DNA from: Hyperoplus lanceolatus
Lineage: Eukaryota; Chordata; Actinopteri; Uranoscopiformes; Ammodytidae
DNA: 64,000 nt
Assembly (NCBI GenBank): GCA_026929865.2
Contig: CM049416.1
Coordinates: forward strand, 16,018,501 to 16,082,500
Reading direction: 5' to 3'
The notes under the pieces were generated by a model, which made no database searches, was not told the origin of the DNA, and worked only from the letters and a program-made list of their open reading frames with translations. Position numbers and translations under genes: made by a program. Shown piece by piece: positions 46,004 through 59,426 of this stretch (position 1 is the stretch's first letter; every line of letters starts with the position of its first letter).

Positions 46004-49000
46004 TCCATGTTCACTTTTGTTTTATTTAAATTCACCCCTGCTTCAGTTTTTCATTATTGTGAGGTGGACATTTCCTTTTTAAGTGTTATGATTTGTTTAA
46101 TAAAGATTAAGATAAGATATTGTTGTGTTGTTGTCTGTCTACTAGAAACCTTCCTATGGGATTGATTGTATTTTCAAAGTAAATATTGTTAAATACTAAA
46201 TGACGCAATTACAAACATTGAAATTATAATTCTTCCATAACAAAAAAGAACACAATGTTTGTAAATTCCAATTCTCTTTTTCATAATGACTCATACAAAA
46301 AAAATAACAATGCACTGATTATTAATGTCTGAAAGTGAAACGGTCCAACGTCAGAGCCAGCTAATCTCGGACCAAACCCCTGATGATTCCTGCCTCAGAG
46401 TCGTCTACAGTATGTATCACACAGACTTATAGTGACACTATTTCCAGTAGACTCGCCCTCTGCATCCATTAATTGACCTCTCAAATCCCCAAGTGACCTT
46501 CAGATTGGAGCTAGAGATTCCCAGTTTAATCACAGCCGTGGCCAACAATTTGTGTGTCACACATCGCCCTGGGAAATAGGGCAGTGCCTCATCCATGTCA
46601 TCAGATAGGGACGTGGGTTGGTGGATGCAGATTTGCCCTTTTATTGCTTGTAATGAAGTAAATCAAGTTTGTAACCACAAGCAAACTACAATGGAGAGGG
46701 ATTTTTTTTCAGTATCTGTGGGTGCATGTCTTTGGTGCAAAATCACATGTTTGGCAATGAAAGGCAAATTTGGGATATTTTTCATGTGTTCACAGGGTCC
46801 TTAGCGACACATTATGAAGACTAAAGGTGAAGTGTTTGGGATTAAAATTTAAATTGGCCGTAGCTATTAAGAAGCATATCAGCAATCAGACCAAATTATT
46901 TAAGAAATATTACAAATTAAGATGAAAACAATAAAATCAAACAGTTAAAGGTAAATTACAGAATAATGGGAAAAAAATAGAATAAGGGAATTTTTAAAAG
47001 AGAACAAAAGGTGAAACAAACCACACAGAACCATTGGCAAACTCCAGTAAATACTTCCACGGGATCGTTTTTTTAAATGCCTTAAATGTACACATTTCAG
47101 ACAGGATATTCTTTCAGGCTTGGCTTAAGAGGACATTAAAAAGAAAGAAATAGTGTCATACAGAGTTGAGACATAGGCTACTCAACACAGACGGGCCAAC
47201 TGACTGGCCCTCAATAAATCTCTGGGTGTTTGCAGCTCTCCAGAGGATGTTTGGAGAACTGCAACCAACTGAGCAGCTCTATCACAAAGACGAAAAATGA
47301 AAAGACGTATTTTTCCTCTGGCAGAACGGGTTTACAGCAGGTTTGTTAAGTTACCTTACATAATGAACTTCATACTGGTAGTCTCCTCCCCATGACGTGT
47401 TCAGACCAAAGTTACGGTAAAAAGAGTCACCGTCTCATTTGGTGTAAGAAAATATGCTGTCTGAGGACAAGTTTGTTTTTCTTGACACTGATTTCAAAGG
47501 TCTGCCCAGTGGTTTGGTTCTGCGTCTTGGTGTTTTTGCCATATCTTGTTTCAACTCAGTGACGTCATTCAATTGCATTGCCAAAAGCCTACTCATTAAA
47601 AGAGATTTGAAGTGACATGCCAGAACACAGCAGAAAATAAATCTTGTTCCCGTCAGTCTTGCTGCTGGCAGGACAGACAACCATGTTGTCTTTTCATTCC
47701 TGTCAAGAAAGGAATCAAGCCCATTTAGTAGTTCTGGTATAGAGGTCCTTCATCATTTCCAGGAGCAACCACTTTGTGTCTGCGTGAAAATGATGGTCAA
47801 AACATCATCAGAAGTAGTGTAGTCAACAGTTATCCATGGTTGTACTTCTCTGATATTACTACAAAACTCAATTCAACAAAACTGCACATGATCCAGACTA
47901 CCGTACGCAAATGTACAACATCTAGTAGAGGTACACTTTCCCAATAGCTTCGAAGTCTGGATTCAAATTCTATCTGTTTAATATTTGAAGTGTAAAAAGA
48001 GAAACATGTAGGCTATTAAGGGCTGAGGCTGAGCTAATGCTAACTTGGTAAAATAATTGACTTCTTATTACCTTTAAGCAAAGAAAGACTAAAGAAGACT
48101 AAAAGTCTACTCCATGCTCGTGGCTTTGCGAGGCTATAGAATAGCAGTATGAAGCATAATGCTCATTTCAGCCGACAAACATCCTCTTAACAACGTATTT
48201 TATTGTATTGATTTGAGTTTTACGTTTGCAAGATTCCATGTAAAGCACACGCCTCGTTGGACCATCTGTTACTGAACTTAAGAGGAAAATGTCTGATCGT
48301 TAGTGAGTTTGAAGTTTTCATTACTATCAGACTCATTCTTACTCATTTGCAATTAGACCACAACTATTTCCGGTGCAGACAAGTCATCACCTTCAGTATG
48401 TTGCCTGTAAAAGGGGTGCCCCGTAAAAATAGGGTTTTCACTTGATACTGGGGTAGTTTTTGCCAAAAGAAAAAAGAAAAAACAAGGTGGCTCTGTGCCA
48501 AGTCTGCTTACTGGAAATGGCCAAAGTCAGCTCTTCCAATAATTCCAACCCCCCCACCCTCTTCCCTAGTTACTATTTACGTTTCCCTGTATCATCTACT
48601 TCAGAAGGAAAGTATTTATATCTGCGTCACATTGTTTCTCCACTGTTGTAGAAGAGCAATGTGATTGGGTGCAGTGGGCAGTGACTAAATGGGCCACATT
48701 CAATGTTGGCATGTTATGGGCTATTATATGATTATCCCGGTCTCAACAAAACTATTTTCATGAATTTATGGGAATCTTGTGCAACTGGGTCGCCTACTAC
48801 GAAATTGGGTCTCAATTAAGGCAGAGTTTAAAAGGGAGATGCTGCACACAACAGCACAAGGACAACTAGTTTTTTGGAATAATTTATGGCTCAATGACTC
48901 AAACACAATTTGTCTGCAGAGAATTCATGTTTACGTAAGGCCCATTGCATCAACACAACATTTATCAAATGTATTTTTGTCAAATAGTTCAAATGAATTT

Positions 49001-50525
49001 TTCAAGCAGTCTTTCAAGGTTTGTGTCTGAATTGTTTTTCCTAAGGAGCATAAAAATAAGGCAGTAAATGTAGCCAGTGGTTATACCTTTTCAGTGAATC
49101 AACCTAGTAGGTCTTAACAACCTGATTTCTCCAGCACTGACTTAAGGAGAGCCGACTGCAATGCTAAATGAGAGAAGCCACACTTTCTGAACAAAAAGCA
49201 GTAATTTCCAGACTCTCCCTGTACCGTGTGATTCCACATACGTGTGTTTATGTGTGTCAGGATTCTTTTCAGGCCTGCAAACCATGCACGTTTTTTTGTT
49301 TTGTTAGCGTGTAGTGACTATAAACGAAGACGGTAGATCTATTATTGTGTGGATAATGTATTACTCATCCAACATCCTTCATACATGTCAGGCTTAAAAG
49401 TTTTATGTTGCAGGGACTCATTTCACCAGAGCCCTGTGCTCAACTCCATGTTTCTTGAATAAGAGGGGCTCAGCATGCCTTGAGACACAAGCAAGAAGAG
49501 TCATTTTAGCTTTCAGCTTGCTGAATATGGAAGCAGGACAGTATAGAGAGCGCAAAGAAAGAGACTATCAAACTAAATCCACACAATAGGCTCTTAATTA
49601 TTATTACTATTACACATAGACCTACAGTATATGTAGTGCAGTAAGTCTTACGTGTCTGCCATTGGTTACAATGAAGGTACTTGGAGAAAACACCCAATTA
49701 GGATGGACAAAGAGGAGCATTCCTGCAGTGTGCAGCAAAATGGAGAATGTTCTCTCTTCCACACATAAAGTAATTCAATTTGCACTCAAAAGCACTGGTG
49801 GTAGAAGACTAGTAAAAAAAACAGATGCCTTAATGAACTGTGTTTCCATTTGAGACCTCATATTGCTGTTTTTTTCTCTTACAGTGATATACAACTCAGG
49901 TAGTAAAAACGTTGTATGCACCACACCAGGTTCTGAATAAATCAATTTTCTTTCACGGGTTTACATTCCATTCTTCTAATGCGGATCTCAAAAATAAGAT
50001 CAATGCTTTCATAGAAAATCCAAGGAGAATAGTTTGGCAACAAGATGAGTAGTCACTGCCTTTACTCAATCATACAAGATTCCAGTTTCTCCTGCAATAT
50101 TACAACGCATTTCACCTATGTATAAAATCTACGTATGAACTACACATTTTTTTGCAATTGTTTGCTTTATCTTCCCTGATTTCTTTATTCGTTCGGTTGT
50201 GGACATGGGTATTAGTGGGTTTGCGCCGCACAATGCAACTTAAAGCTACACCTACACACATTCCAGTACTTATGACTAACTACTATAGGCTTCAATCAAT
50301 GTACACGCATGCATCAAGTAAAATCCTCTTACAGGAACACAAAACTAAGAAAAACGAGATGTATGAGTTCCGAAACGACTGAGTCAGACTGATGTGATCC
50401 ATCTTGTTTTGATTTAAATGGCATTTTAGTGATAATTGGAACATGTTGATAAGTTGAAGGTCAAGCTCAGGTTCGAGTATGGGGGAGGAGAGAGGAGGGG
50501 AATGGACCCAGGCAAGACTCAAAAG
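46004..50525. other. non-coding, upstream of leptin
   Basis: About 4.5 kb without recognised exons, transposon ends or long simple repeats. The minus frame at 47435-47680 reads basic, serine-rich sequence without a known domain, and I leave it out. This region includes the leptin upstream area. Confidence 0.4.
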
Positions 50526-50599
50526 CATTTAAATGGGGGAAACCTGCAAAAATGAGGCACGTGTCATCCACTGAGGACAGCCACAGTCGAAACGCACAG
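50526..50599 (+). promoter_or_regulatory. leptin core promoter and noncoding exon 1 (proposed)
   Basis: A TATA-like CATTTAAAT (50526-50534) lies upstream of CACGTG (50558-50563, an E-box) and of a short exon ending GAAACGCACAG|GTAAGA at 50599/50600, a good splice donor. The next acceptor ATTTCTAG|G (50788/50789) is one base before the leptin ATG. A noncoding first exon with an intron ending at the start codon is the normal leptin arrangement. The transcription start itself cannot be seen; about 50550-50565 is likely from the TATA-like box. Confidence 0.5.
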
Positions 50600-50789
50600 G
50601 TAAGACCATTACATAATATATTTTACAGTACAGGAGACAAAAATGGTGGAGGCAGAAATAATAATTACAATGCAAGTAACAATACTTAACATATTTGAAG
50701 GAGAAAATACCATTAACTGCATTTATATTATTTGTGAATTTTGTTATTCCTTTGTCATTAACGTAATTTAATTTGTTTTTATTTCTAGG

Positions 50790-51445
50790 ATGCGCATCCT
50801 TTTGGACTTTGTCCTGGTCTCTCTTGCGGTGGCTCCCTGGTACTCAAGTCTTCCTACAAAGGGAGACTCCATCAGAAGTAGCATCAACAGCATAACAAAC
50901 ATTGCTCAGATTACCCTGGTCCACATACAAAAACTAAGGACAAAGGTATGCAGAGTAAAGCTAGGTTGTTTTCTTTTCTTTTCAGAGAAATTAAGTTTAA
51001 TTCTCCTAGAACACTTGTATCATGGTAAAATCATAGCACAAAGTAAAAAACTAAATACGAATAAAGAATAGTTTTTTATTCAAGATTGAGCAACATACTA
51101 ATATTCAGGTCTTCTTTTCCTTAGTTGCCGGTGGCCCCACACTTAGTATTAATCACTCCTTCCATTGAGGGACTGACTAGCATCAGCCGTGACCTTGGAC
51201 TTTTGGAAAATGAACTGCAGAGCCCTTTCACGGAGCTCTTCAGCCAGATCCAGGCTGATGTGTCCAGCATGGAGGGAAGGGTGCGCGACCTTGCCATGAC
51301 TGTGGACTGTCCCATCCAGCCCAGACCCAAAGGAGAGGCCACTGACCACTCGTTTCCAGACAGTCACCTTTATGTGACTCTGACCAAGGTGCAGCTCTAC
51401 CTGGAATATATTCTTCTCAACATGGACAAACTCAAGGTCTGCTGA
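50790..51445 (+). CDS. lepb: leptin (leptin B type), two coding exons
   Basis: Leptin is a secreted four-helix cytokine that signals energy status through the leptin receptor (JAK/STAT). The coding exons are 50790-50945 and 51125-51445, joined across a 179-bp phase-0 intron (AAG|GTATGC ... CCTTAG|TTG). The acceptor at 50788/50789 sits one base before the ATG, fixing the start. The product is 158 residues: signal peptide 1-20 (MRILLDFVLVSLAVAPWYSS), then LPTKGDSIRSS; helix A about 27-49, helix B about 68-86, helix C about 87-112, helix D about 132-158. Two cysteines only, C114 (VDCP) and the C-terminal C158, give the conserved leptin disulfide. The exon structure, length and cysteine positions match leptin; motifs such as LTSISRDLG and QIQADVSS match fish leptin B from memory. 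Sequence identity to mammalian leptin is low, as is usual in fish. The call as B rather than A is less certain than the call as leptin. Confidence 0.93.
50946..51124 (+). other. leptin coding intron (179 bp, phase 0)
   Basis: Donor AAG|GTATGC, acceptor TTCCTTAG|TTG preceded by a pyrimidine-rich CTTCTTTT tract. The intron interrupts after residue 52, between helix A and the next loop, the conserved position in leptin genes. Confidence 0.9.
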
Positions 51446-52030
51446 GAAATCCACACTTCTACCACACATATGCAAATTCTTGCCTTAATGCCTGGCTAAT
51501 ATACAGAGGCTTATACTTGCACAAATAGCTGCTGTGTAGTCAATGTAATTTGCCTTTGCCCATACTATTTTAGATCATATTTCTGTGACTGTACTACCAG
51601 ATAATGAGCATTTAAATGAATGGTGTCTCAATATGCAAGCAATAATGCCCTTCATCTGTTTGCTGAACATTGTGCATGTATTCCAAGTAGCAAATGCGGT
51701 ACTTCTTTTTAATTGTTGTACAAGAAAAGATTTCACAGAAGTTTGAAAAATATTTTTGATTTTATATTCTCTTTAGATTTATTTTAATAGCATAAATTAT
51801 ATACACTGAACAGATAAAGCGACAGATATTATGGTTTACAAATGAAAACATGTTTTATATATGTTGGCATGGTTTGTCTGTCCTGTACAAAGTTATACCA
51901 GGAAAAGTATGGAAAGATATTATGATGAATTTGCAATAGTAATGTTTGAATTGAAGTGGCACTGTTTATTCAAAAAAAAAATTGCATAAACATTTGTCAC
52001 AATAAATGCTGCTATTTGGAGTCGGGCTTC
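51446..52030 (+). terminator. leptin 3' UTR with polyadenylation signal
   Basis: Non-coding sequence after the TGA. The best polyadenylation signal is AATAAA at 52001-52006, within CACAATAAATGCTGC, followed by a GT-rich stretch. Earlier A/T-rich variants exist. AT-rich ATTTA-like words are present, as in many cytokine 3' UTRs. The exact cleavage site is not visible. Confidence 0.55.
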
Positions 52031-52990
52031 GACAACTTTCCATTGTGATTTATATTAAAAGACAATACAACTATCTATATAAACAGCTCTTAAGATTGTA
52101 TTCAATATTTATTGTCTGTATATTGCATTTAAATGAGAATATTTAAAAAGTAACAATGGCGAGAAATAACCCACTGTAAAGAACAAAGAATAAAAACACG
52201 CAGATACTAACATCATCATGCAAATAAGCTCTGTAACACAACCACAGCTTTTAAGTATAACGTACACCAAACGCATCATTAGTCATGTGTGACACATACT
52301 GTACTAATCTGCGTATACTGAAAAAAAGGGAGTGCTCAAATTTATATTATTAAGTTTAATTAATTATGCTAACATTCAGGGGGGTCATACTCATCACAAA
52401 CATAAAAACACAGGAGGAAATAATTAAAAGATTAATTTAGAAAGGAGGATCGGTCATGGCTTTTCATTAAGAACATAGGGAGGGATTTTAAACACTATAT
52501 TCTTTCAGAGAAGCTCAAAGCAAATTTGGATATTTTATCTTTTAAGATACACAACATAGGGGTTACTCAAAACCATAACTGTAAAATACAAGGGATATGA
52601 ATATTCTAATCTGATTACAGTTTATTTGAGTAATGTGTAACTGTTGGCTCCCATGATTCTTAAACCTTCCATCTAGTTTAAGTGAACAAAACCTGGGCAG
52701 AGAGGGGATAACGGGGGAATAAGACAGAACTAATTGTTTAATAGTTATATAAGAAACGTATCCATGCCACTAAAACTCACTGTAGTTTACACAGACAACT
52801 GATTAAGCTAAACAACTGGCTTGATTGGCAACTTCATGTGAATGCCAAAAAAACCCTTTCGAAACATAACTGTTTTAACTCGGTCCAACTTCCTCTAGTC
52901 TGGTCCAACAATTTACCTGGAAACTTTTCCTTTGTCCCATGAACTTTCTTACTTTGGTCCAGTTTTTTTGTTTGGTTCAATTTAAGTCAA
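52031..52990. other. non-coding, no recognised feature
   Basis: AT-rich spacer between leptin and the ATA microsatellite. Nothing recognised. Confidence 0.4.
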
Positions 52991-55039
<2,049 letters not shown>

Positions 55040-56513
55040 TCACATTTTTCCTCTGATGGGGGCAATGCCCAGCGAGTTCAAGAATGTCTGCAGGGTGGAG
55101 AGGTAGTCCTCTGGGTGGCATTTCATGTGCCCCGCGTGAATGGACTCTTTCCACTTCCTGCTCTCCACGGCTATGCCTTTCTTCCTCCAGAGGTCCATAC
55201 ACTGCTCCACAGCGTCCGGGTTGCACATGGCGTCGTTTTCGCAGAAGAAGAAGAGGGCCGGCGCGGTGATGGGGCAGTTACTGAACACCTGAATGCCATT
55301 GTTGTAGTAGTCCGCCGTTTGGCTTTTGAAGAGCCAGAAGTACAGCAGGGCAGCGTTCCTCACCAAGCCCTCCAAATGTGGCACCAGAGTCTTGCCAAGG
55401 CCTGGATTGCATCAAGAGACAACAAGGTTCACATTTTGTGATTAATAGGAGTGTGATTACGTATAACACAGACACAACACAGTACTCTACGGTGCTGGAT
55501 ATCAATCCTCAATACTTAATGAGTTCCAAAAGATACTCTCCCCGAACTCTCACAACCCCAACAAAAATTTTGATTAGCACCAGATCATTTAAACTGTTTA
55601 TATATATTTTTTTGTCTCATATGTGTGGTATCTAAACTGTGTGTAATGGAAGCCCTGCACTTTTAAACTGCAAAAACAAATGTACATATGGCTACAAATA
55701 AAATAAAGTAACTTGAACCTTTTTTAATAAAAGGAATTTAACCAATACTCAAAAATAAAAATATGTAGGCCAATATATCCTGTTGCCAAGCCCAAGACAT
55801 GTTTGAATCGAGCTGCCCAAAACAACTCCTGGACTCCTGAGAAAGTGGAGCAGTGAGACAAGACAACTGGCTAATGAATTTTTAAAATAACTTGACACAC
55901 ATATCAAACATAAACGTAACCTGATCACCCCCCCCCCTCTCTCTCTCTCTCACCTATCGCCATGTGCTCCAGCGTGCCAACCACCAGGCTGTCATAGATG
56001 TGTCCTATCACCCTCTGGGCCAGGGCTGCGTGTTGCTGCTGCCCCTGTGCGATGTGGGTGAGCAACTGGGTGAAAGTGTAGCCGCCGATGGATGAGGCGT
56101 GGACCAGCACCGGCCTCCCCGAGAACTCTGGCTCCCCCTCCAGCACCTCCAAGACCTCCAAGCCGTAGTCCAGCCCCCATCTGGGCCACAGGAAGTGGGA
56201 TACGCTGCTTTGGACAACCAGGACGTCCATGCCACGGTCCAGGTAGAGGTCCCTGTACTTGGCTATTGCCCCCGACTGGGCGCCGAGCCAGGAGAAGAAA
56301 AGGAGAAGGGGTCGGGACGAGGCCCAATCTGATTGGTTTGGGCAGGAGCCAGGTGTGTTGGACAACAGTAGAGTTGCGGATGTCTGAGATTCTTTGGCAG
56401 GAGACAATGTCTTGAATGGAGCGTGATAATAAGTTATGCCATGTTTGATCTTCCTGGATATGAAACTCCCTCCGTCGACTGGTTCAGACACGGTTGTCTC
56501 AGTCCTGAAGAGA
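55040..56513 (-). CDS. TMEM53/DUF829-like protein, last two coding exons
   Basis: The exons on the - strand are about 56513-55954 and 55401-55040, separated by a 552-bp intron. The donor reads GCGATAG|GTGAGA and the acceptor AATCCAG|GCCTTGG; the joined frame gives MAIG-LGKTLVPHLEGLV. The protein has an alpha/beta-hydrolase-like layout: LLLFFSWLGAQ near the start of the fold, HASSIGGYTF with a nucleophile-elbow-like serine, FCENDAMCNPD with the acid, and IHAGHMKCHPEDY with the histidine. This matches the DUF829 (TMEM53-like) family. Mammalian TMEM53 is a nuclear-envelope protein affecting BMP/SMAD signalling; whether this relative shares that role is unknown. The upstream exon is missing: a pyrimidine tract with CTTTCCAG and CTCTTCAG just before TCTCTTCAGGACTG indicates an acceptor at 56514 or 56505, so the ATG at 56548 is probably intronic. 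Convergent with leptin, with 3 kb between. Confidence 0.85.
55402..55953 (-). other. intron of TMEM53-like gene
   Basis: Bounded by donor GTGAGA, whose G lies at 55953, and acceptor CAG, whose last base is at 55402 on the - strand. Next to the donor it has a poly-C and CT run (55927-55950), purine-rich on the transcribed strand. It contains no other feature. Confidence 0.85.
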
Positions 56514-57690
56514 CTGGAAAGAATGACAAAACCACAGTGAGGGTTCAAAAGTGAGTCTTTGTCTCACTCTGGCAGACAACTGACATTTGTTTATTTCATC
56601 ATCCAAAAATGTGAAGTGTTATTTGACCAAAGATTTCTCTACATATCCTCCTGAGAGCCAAAATAAAAGTTTGGGTATCACACTTATTTTTGGATAATAT
56701 TACTCTCTTGGATACTAAAAAACGCATATTCACATACTACCAAAATTCTAAAAAAATAAAAGAATAAAAAGTCAGTAATATATTTAAATCGAAGGTTGGG
56801 CAATTGTGAATTGAGTATTTATTATCAGTGAAGCTTTTTAAATCCACCTTAGGCTGACAATATCAAATATCAAAAAAAAAATTCATTCACTGACTGAAGA
56901 ATTTGTAAATACACTGCATGTTATGGGCCTGCAGCCGAGGTCAGCAGACAGACTGACTGTTTTGAATACTTTTGCAGATGTGTTTAGACTACCAGAGAAG
57001 AAATGGACAAGGCCATATCACTATCTACATTGTACAGGCAGAGAGGAAAATGGAAAGCATGTCTGGTGTACACTGTCAATGAATAAGGAGACCTAAAATT
57101 GTCTGTGTATTGGAATGCATCTTCTTTAAAAAAAATCAAAAAAATAAACTGTTTTAACTGTATCAGTAGCTGTGTATCTGTGTATCTGAATCTTATGGCA
57201 GTGGGGGCGGGATGCATGTTATTTATTATGCTGATTTATAAGGACAAAGATGTGTATGCAGCAAGGTAGGCTATACACAGTGTAGTATTTCAAAACAAAT
57301 ATCAGGCAAAATGACAGGCTACTGTGGTATTTAAAGTAGTGTTTAAACCATAGATAGTATATGTAAACCCCTTCTTAGTTACAATATTGTATTGTGCTAA
57401 GCATTATAATAGGAATGTCATACAGGGCTTAGACATGGAGCTCTGACACAATGGGTCCAACAGAGCGAATACAAATTGACCCAGTTTTATGGTGGTCATT
57501 TTATTTGCAACCAAAGTGATTTTTTTAGTGTGTAGATCAATAGAGTTCTGTCTATCTCCACACTAGCCTATGTGTATGAAGGATATTAGCCTACTGGTTA
57601 TTACATTATTCAGTGACTGACTGGGAAAAGAGCCCCAACACATTCCGATCAAATCATCTCTAGGCCTGATCAGAGGGGGGAGGTGAATAA
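56514..57690. other. non-coding, expected intron 1 of the TMEM53-like gene
   Basis: No recognisable exon. If the first exon of the TMEM53-like gene lies upstream, this is its first intron. Confidence 0.35.
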
Positions 57691-58260
57691 GCTTCCAGGA
57701 ATGGTGACACAGTAGGTCCATGGTAATTCTACGCGTCACTTTAACACAGTGTTTGCAGCCGCAGATAGCAGCGAAATCAGCAAGTGTTTTGCTTATAACA
57801 AATGCTAAAAAAAAGTATGCTGCATTACCGGGTTATGGCGCAGCATCTAGGCTACCTACATCCTCATGTTTTCCCTTTTATCTCAGCGCTCAAGCAAGTT
57901 CTGCATGACAGGTCACCCACACACAAACACAAGCAACATGACAGCAACATTTTATTTTTATATTATTTTGTTACCCTGTGGTGAGCGGCAGGTTTCCCAT
58001 GCTGTGTGTGAGATGGCTATGTGCCCGTGTCCTCCTGGCTGCCTTGAAGACTCCGGACGATAGCTTCAGTCAATTGAATCTGCCTCTACGTCGGCTCAAA
58101 CAACAGCAGCAACAGCAGCAGCAGCAGCAGCAGCAGCAACCGGTGTTGCAACTTCTTCTTCTACATTTTCTCCTTGATGTTTTTTTTGGGGGGAGGGCTA
58201 ACTGACAAACAACCAAATGGTACATTGGCGACATCTACTGGTATGGAGTGAGTAGTGCGC
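57691..58260. promoter_or_regulatory. CpG-richer segment with CAG repeat, possible gene start (tentative)
   Basis: The segment has more CpG than its surroundings and contains a CAG/CAA trinucleotide run (58099-58140). On the - strand it would lie about 1.2-1.7 kb upstream of the visible TMEM53-like exons, a plausible place for the missing first exon. A short minus frame near 58005-57980 (MGNLPLTT then a GTAACA donor-like site) is possible, but has no homology support that I can recognise. The + strand frame with poly-Gln (57978-58205) shows no other protein-like feature. Confidence 0.25.
58099..58140. repeat. (CAG)n trinucleotide repeat
   Basis: CAA and CAG units in tandem, about thirteen Gln codons in one frame and poly-Leu on the - strand. 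Pure CAG over the last part. Confidence 0.95.
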
Positions 58261-59426
58261 GGGACATTACCAATAGGCTACTATTAATAAAAGCTAACAT
58301 TTAGGGGGCAAAGTAGCCTATTCACTTGTTTTAGTAGTCTAGCAACACGACAGTTACAAGTTAAAGTCGCGGAGTAAAAGTAACCTACAAAGTAGGCCTA
58401 ACCTTTCAGCAACAAAATAAAGGGTAGGCCTACTTCAAGTACCAAAAGTATAGGCTATGTATTATAGGCCAACATAATGGCCCATTTTAGAATCATGAAT
58501 AGGCATGTATAGAGGCCAAATTAGCCTATGGATTAAAGATATAACTGCTTTATTGTGTTTATATTTTATTTTGCAAATTAAGCTGCTAATTCGCTTTCTC
58601 TCAGTGTCTTATCATTTCCTAATAATACTATCAACATTTCTCTGGAAACTGACCATTGCCCTTTTTTATTTTATTTCCTTATTTTTACCCCACCTGAATA
58701 TTAGATTGTTGACGATCACGAAAAAATATCACACCAAATCAACAATGCAATCCTTTAGTGATCCTCCTTTTTATTACTGATAATAGGAGTTAACTTACTT
58801 CATGAAAATCTTCAAAGTGCAATGAAAGGGTCACACTTCACTGTGGCTGAAACAGAGCTTATCTCCTTGGATCAGTTATTAATAGTTCATAGCCAAATGA
58901 AGCCATTGGCGTCACGATAACGCATTAGGCTTATGTCCCACTAACCCGCCACCTCATCTAAATGGGGAAACATCAGACGGTCGTACAGTCACTCCTGGTC
59001 GGTCAGTAAATTCTGACCTACTAATCAAACAACTGCAAGTAATTTCAGTGCCACAAGATGGAGCCAGAGTCTTACAATGCCAGGTAGGGAGAGTGGCACA
59101 TATGTCGATTCAATGCATTTCTGAGGATTCAGTAGAGACACAACCATTCAAAAATACCTTGTTGCAAGTTAAATCTCCTCAAGTATTAATTGCAGTACTT
59201 TAAAAAAAAATTAGGATAGAAAAAAGACAAAGTTACCATTCGATCATGCGATTCTGACAACAACATCTGATGTTCACAGTTGCTTCAAATATTTCAACCA
59301 GGAAATCCCATCTGATCGGCTGGAAACTGATGTGTCACTTTGTCTACATTTAGACAGCTCAGCGGAAAGAAGTAAAATACATTTCTCCAAACCTGCACAC
59401 TGGCGCAGAAATACAAGTTACATGTA
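58261..59426. other. non-coding, no recognised feature
   Basis: AT-rich sequence with many TAGGCCTA words. No supported gene. Confidence 0.4.

Noticed and set aside
47435-47680. 81-codon minus-strand frame, basic and Ser-rich
   Set aside because: No recognisable family and no exon boundaries that would connect it to a gene.
56514-56548. ATG at 56548 as the start of the TMEM53-like protein
   Set aside because: The following sequence is pyrimidine-rich and ends in acceptor-like CTTTCCAG and CTCTTCAG, so these codons are probably intronic.
57978-58205. Poly-glutamine protein on the + strand
   Set aside because: Short, no other protein-like sequence, no homology recognised; the CAG run is reported only as a repeat.
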